58,444 nt of DNA. Origin: Caloramator sp. Its GTDB lineage: Bacteria > Bacillota > Clostridia > Clostridiales > Caloramatoraceae. The DNA lies in assembly GCA_026416875.1 (NCBI GenBank), contig JAOAEI010000004.1:1-58444 (forward strand). Reading direction: 5' to 3'. The notes below the pieces were generated by a model. That model did no database searches. It saw nothing but the letters and a program-made list of their open reading frames with translations, and had not been told where the DNA came from. Position numbers and translations under genes: made by a program. Below, piece by piece: positions 56,847 to 58,444 of this stretch. The first letter of the stretch is position 1. The number at the start of each line of letters is the position of its first letter.

Positions 56847-57578
56847 ATGTTTAACGTTGAAAGGGTTGCAATGGAACTTGTTGAATGGCTAAGGGAAAGG
56901 GTAAAGGAAGCAAATGCAAAGGGAATAGTTCTTGGACTTAGCGGCGGGGTTGATTCTGCTGTTGTAGCTGCTGCAGCAAAAAAAGCTTTCCCTATCGATA
57001 CTTTAGGAATTATAATGCCCTGCTACAGCAATCCTCAGGATGAAAAGGATGCTATTTTGCTTGCTGAAAGGTTAAATATAAAATATAAAAAAGTAGTTTT
57101 AGATGAAGTTTATGATTCGCTTTTAAAGGCTGTAGGATCAACAGGAAATGAGAATAGACTTGCCCTTGCAAATATAAAACCAAGGCTTAGAATGACCACC
57201 CTATATTATCATGCTGCACTTTTAAATTACCTTGTTGCAGGAACGGGGAATAAAAGCGAACTTACAGTTGGATATTTTACAAAATACGGCGATAGCGGAG
57301 TTGATATCCTTCCACTTGCATCCTTTGTTAAGCATGAGGTTTGGGAACTTGCAAGATATTTTAATGTTCCTGAAGAGATAATAAATAAGGCACCAAGTGC
57401 AGGTCTTTGGGAAAATCAGACGGATGAAAAGGAAATGGGCATAACATATAAAGAGCTTGATGAATATATATTAACAGGCAAAGCTTCAGAAAGAGTTAAA
57501 AATATTGTTGATGATTTAAATAGAAAAAGCCAGCATAAAAGGGAAATACCGAAAATGTTTATTCCGAGCAATAAATGA
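56847..57578 (+). CDS. nadE: NAD(+) synthase
   Basis: 'VLGLSGGVDSAVVAAAAKKAF', 'GTGNKSELTVGYFTKYGD'. Confidence 0.95.
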   Translation: MFNVERVAMELVEWLRERVKEANAKGIVLGLSGGVDSAVVAAAAKKAFPIDTLGIIMPCYSNPQDEKDAILLAERLNIKYKKVVLDEVYDSLLKAVGSTGNENRLALANIKPRLRMTTLYYHAALLNYLVAGTGNKSELTVGYFTKYGDSGVDILPLASFVKHEVWELARYFNVPEEIINKAPSAGLWENQTDEKEMGITYKELDEYILTGKASERVKNIVDDLNRKSQHKREIPKMFIPSNK

Positions 57579-57619
57579 AGTAAAAATTTTTAGCAATTAT
57601 TTTAGAAGGGGGAAAATTT

Positions 57620-58360
57620 ATGGCAGGACATTCAAAATGGGCAAATATTAAACATAGAAAGGGAAAACAGGATGCTCTTAGAGGAAAACTTTTTACAAAG
57701 ATTGGTAAAGAAATTCAGGTTGCAGTAAAGGAAGGTGGACCAAATCCTGAAGCCAATCCAAGACTTAGGGATGTTATTGCAAAGGCGAAGGCAAATAATA
57801 TGCCGATGGACAATATACAAAGGGCTATTAAAAGGGCAACAGGTGAATTAAAGGATGTAAATTATGAAGAAATAATTTATGAAGGATATGGTCCAAATGG
57901 CGTTGCTGTTATTGTTCAAGCATTAACAGATAACAGAAATAGAACAGCAGGAGATGTAAGACATATATTTGAAAAATTTGGTGGCAACTTAGGGGCAACA
58001 GGCTGCGTTTCCTTCTTGTTTGAGAAAAAGGGACTAATAATCGTTGAAAAGGAAGAAGGAATTGATGAAGATTCTCTAATGATGATGGCCCTTGATGCTG
58101 GTGCTGAAGACTTTTCATCCGAAGAGGATGCATTTGAAATAACAACAGCTCCTGAGGATTTTTCAAAGGTAAGGGAGGCTTTAGAAAACAACGGTATTAA
58201 ACTTGCTTCAGCTGAAGTTTCAATGATTCCAAGCACTTATGTGGCTTTAGATGGTGAGGCTGCAGAAAAGTTTGAAAAACTTTTAGACAGACTAGAGGAG
58301 AATGATGATGTCCAAAATGTATGGCACAATGCAGAGTTCCCAGAAGGATGGGGAGAATAA
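57620..58360 (+). CDS. yebC: YebC/PmpR family transcriptional/translational regulator
   Basis: '[32 protein letters not shown]'. Confidence 0.97.
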   Translation: MAGHSKWANIKHRKGKQDALRGKLFTKIGKEIQVAVKEGGPNPEANPRLRDVIAKAKANNMPMDNIQRAIKRATGELKDVNYEEIIYEGYGPNGVAVIVQALTDNRNRTAGDVRHIFEKFGGNLGATGCVSFLFEKKGLIIVEKEEGIDEDSLMMMALDAGAEDFSSEEDAFEITTAPEDFSKVREALENNGIKLASAEVSMIPSTYVALDGEAAEKFEKLLDRLEENDDVQNVWHNAEFPEGWGE

Positions 58361-58361
58361 A

Positions 58362-58390
58362 GGAGCTGTTTATCAGCTCCTTTTTTAAAA
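58362..58390 (+). terminator. Rho-independent terminator
   Basis: AGGAGCTG-TTTA-TCAGCTCCTTTTTT. Confidence 0.75.
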
Positions 58391-58401
58391 AGGAGAGAGT
58401 T

Positions 58402-58444
58402 ATGAAAAGAATTTTAAGCATTTTACTAGCAGGAGCAACATTGC
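58402..58444 (+). CDS. Start of secreted/membrane protein truncated by window edge
   Basis: AGGAGAGAG RBS then ATGAAAAGAATTTTAAGCATTTTACTAGCAGGAGCAACATTG (signal-peptide-like). Confidence 0.5.
   Translation, partial: MKRILSILLAGATL

Noticed and set aside
1-58444. CRISPR arrays, IS elements, prophage, rRNA
   Set aside because: No regularly spaced repeats, transposase, integrase or phage structural homology recognised on either strand.

Overview
The window is a low-GC, AT-rich Firmicutes chromosome segment. Gene content (sporulation operons, orphan hutH, ferredoxin-type redox genes) points to an anaerobic, possibly thermophilic, clostridial organism. It is gene-dense and mostly + strand, with no CRISPR array, phage or IS element recognised. 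Blocks in order: (i) exopolysaccharide/cell-wall glycan genes (1-6.2 kb); (ii) argGH; (iii) a complete liv branched-chain amino-acid ABC transporter; (iv) a MazF/PemK-type TA pair with a broken toxin frame; (v) alaX, murJ; (vi) a peptide-utilisation island (two OPT transporters, PqqD-like protein, PepV-like peptidase, XRE-cupin regulator, DUF819, membrane dipeptidase, hutH); (vii) a fRMsr-like GAF protein, an orphan adenine MTase and a glutaredoxin with an in-frame TGA (probable selenoprotein); (viii) speE and a yybP-ykoY Mn riboswitch upstream of a TMEM165/GDT1 gene; (ix) spoIIA and spoVA operons; (x) PBP1A, GT2, yunB, trxB-like/trxA, hpt, hflX, an amine oxidase, tRNA-Gln and assorted metabolic genes through nadE and yebC. 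Main findings: an ORF-track-invisible Sec-glutaredoxin with a SECIS-like hairpin; a JAMM-type HxH-x7-SxxD motif in the N-terminal extension of HflX; a thioredoxin reductase homologue lacking NADPH-binding motifs behind a CsoR/CstR-like operator; and three single-nucleotide frame disruptions (argG start, pemK, pepV) that are either sequencing errors or real.
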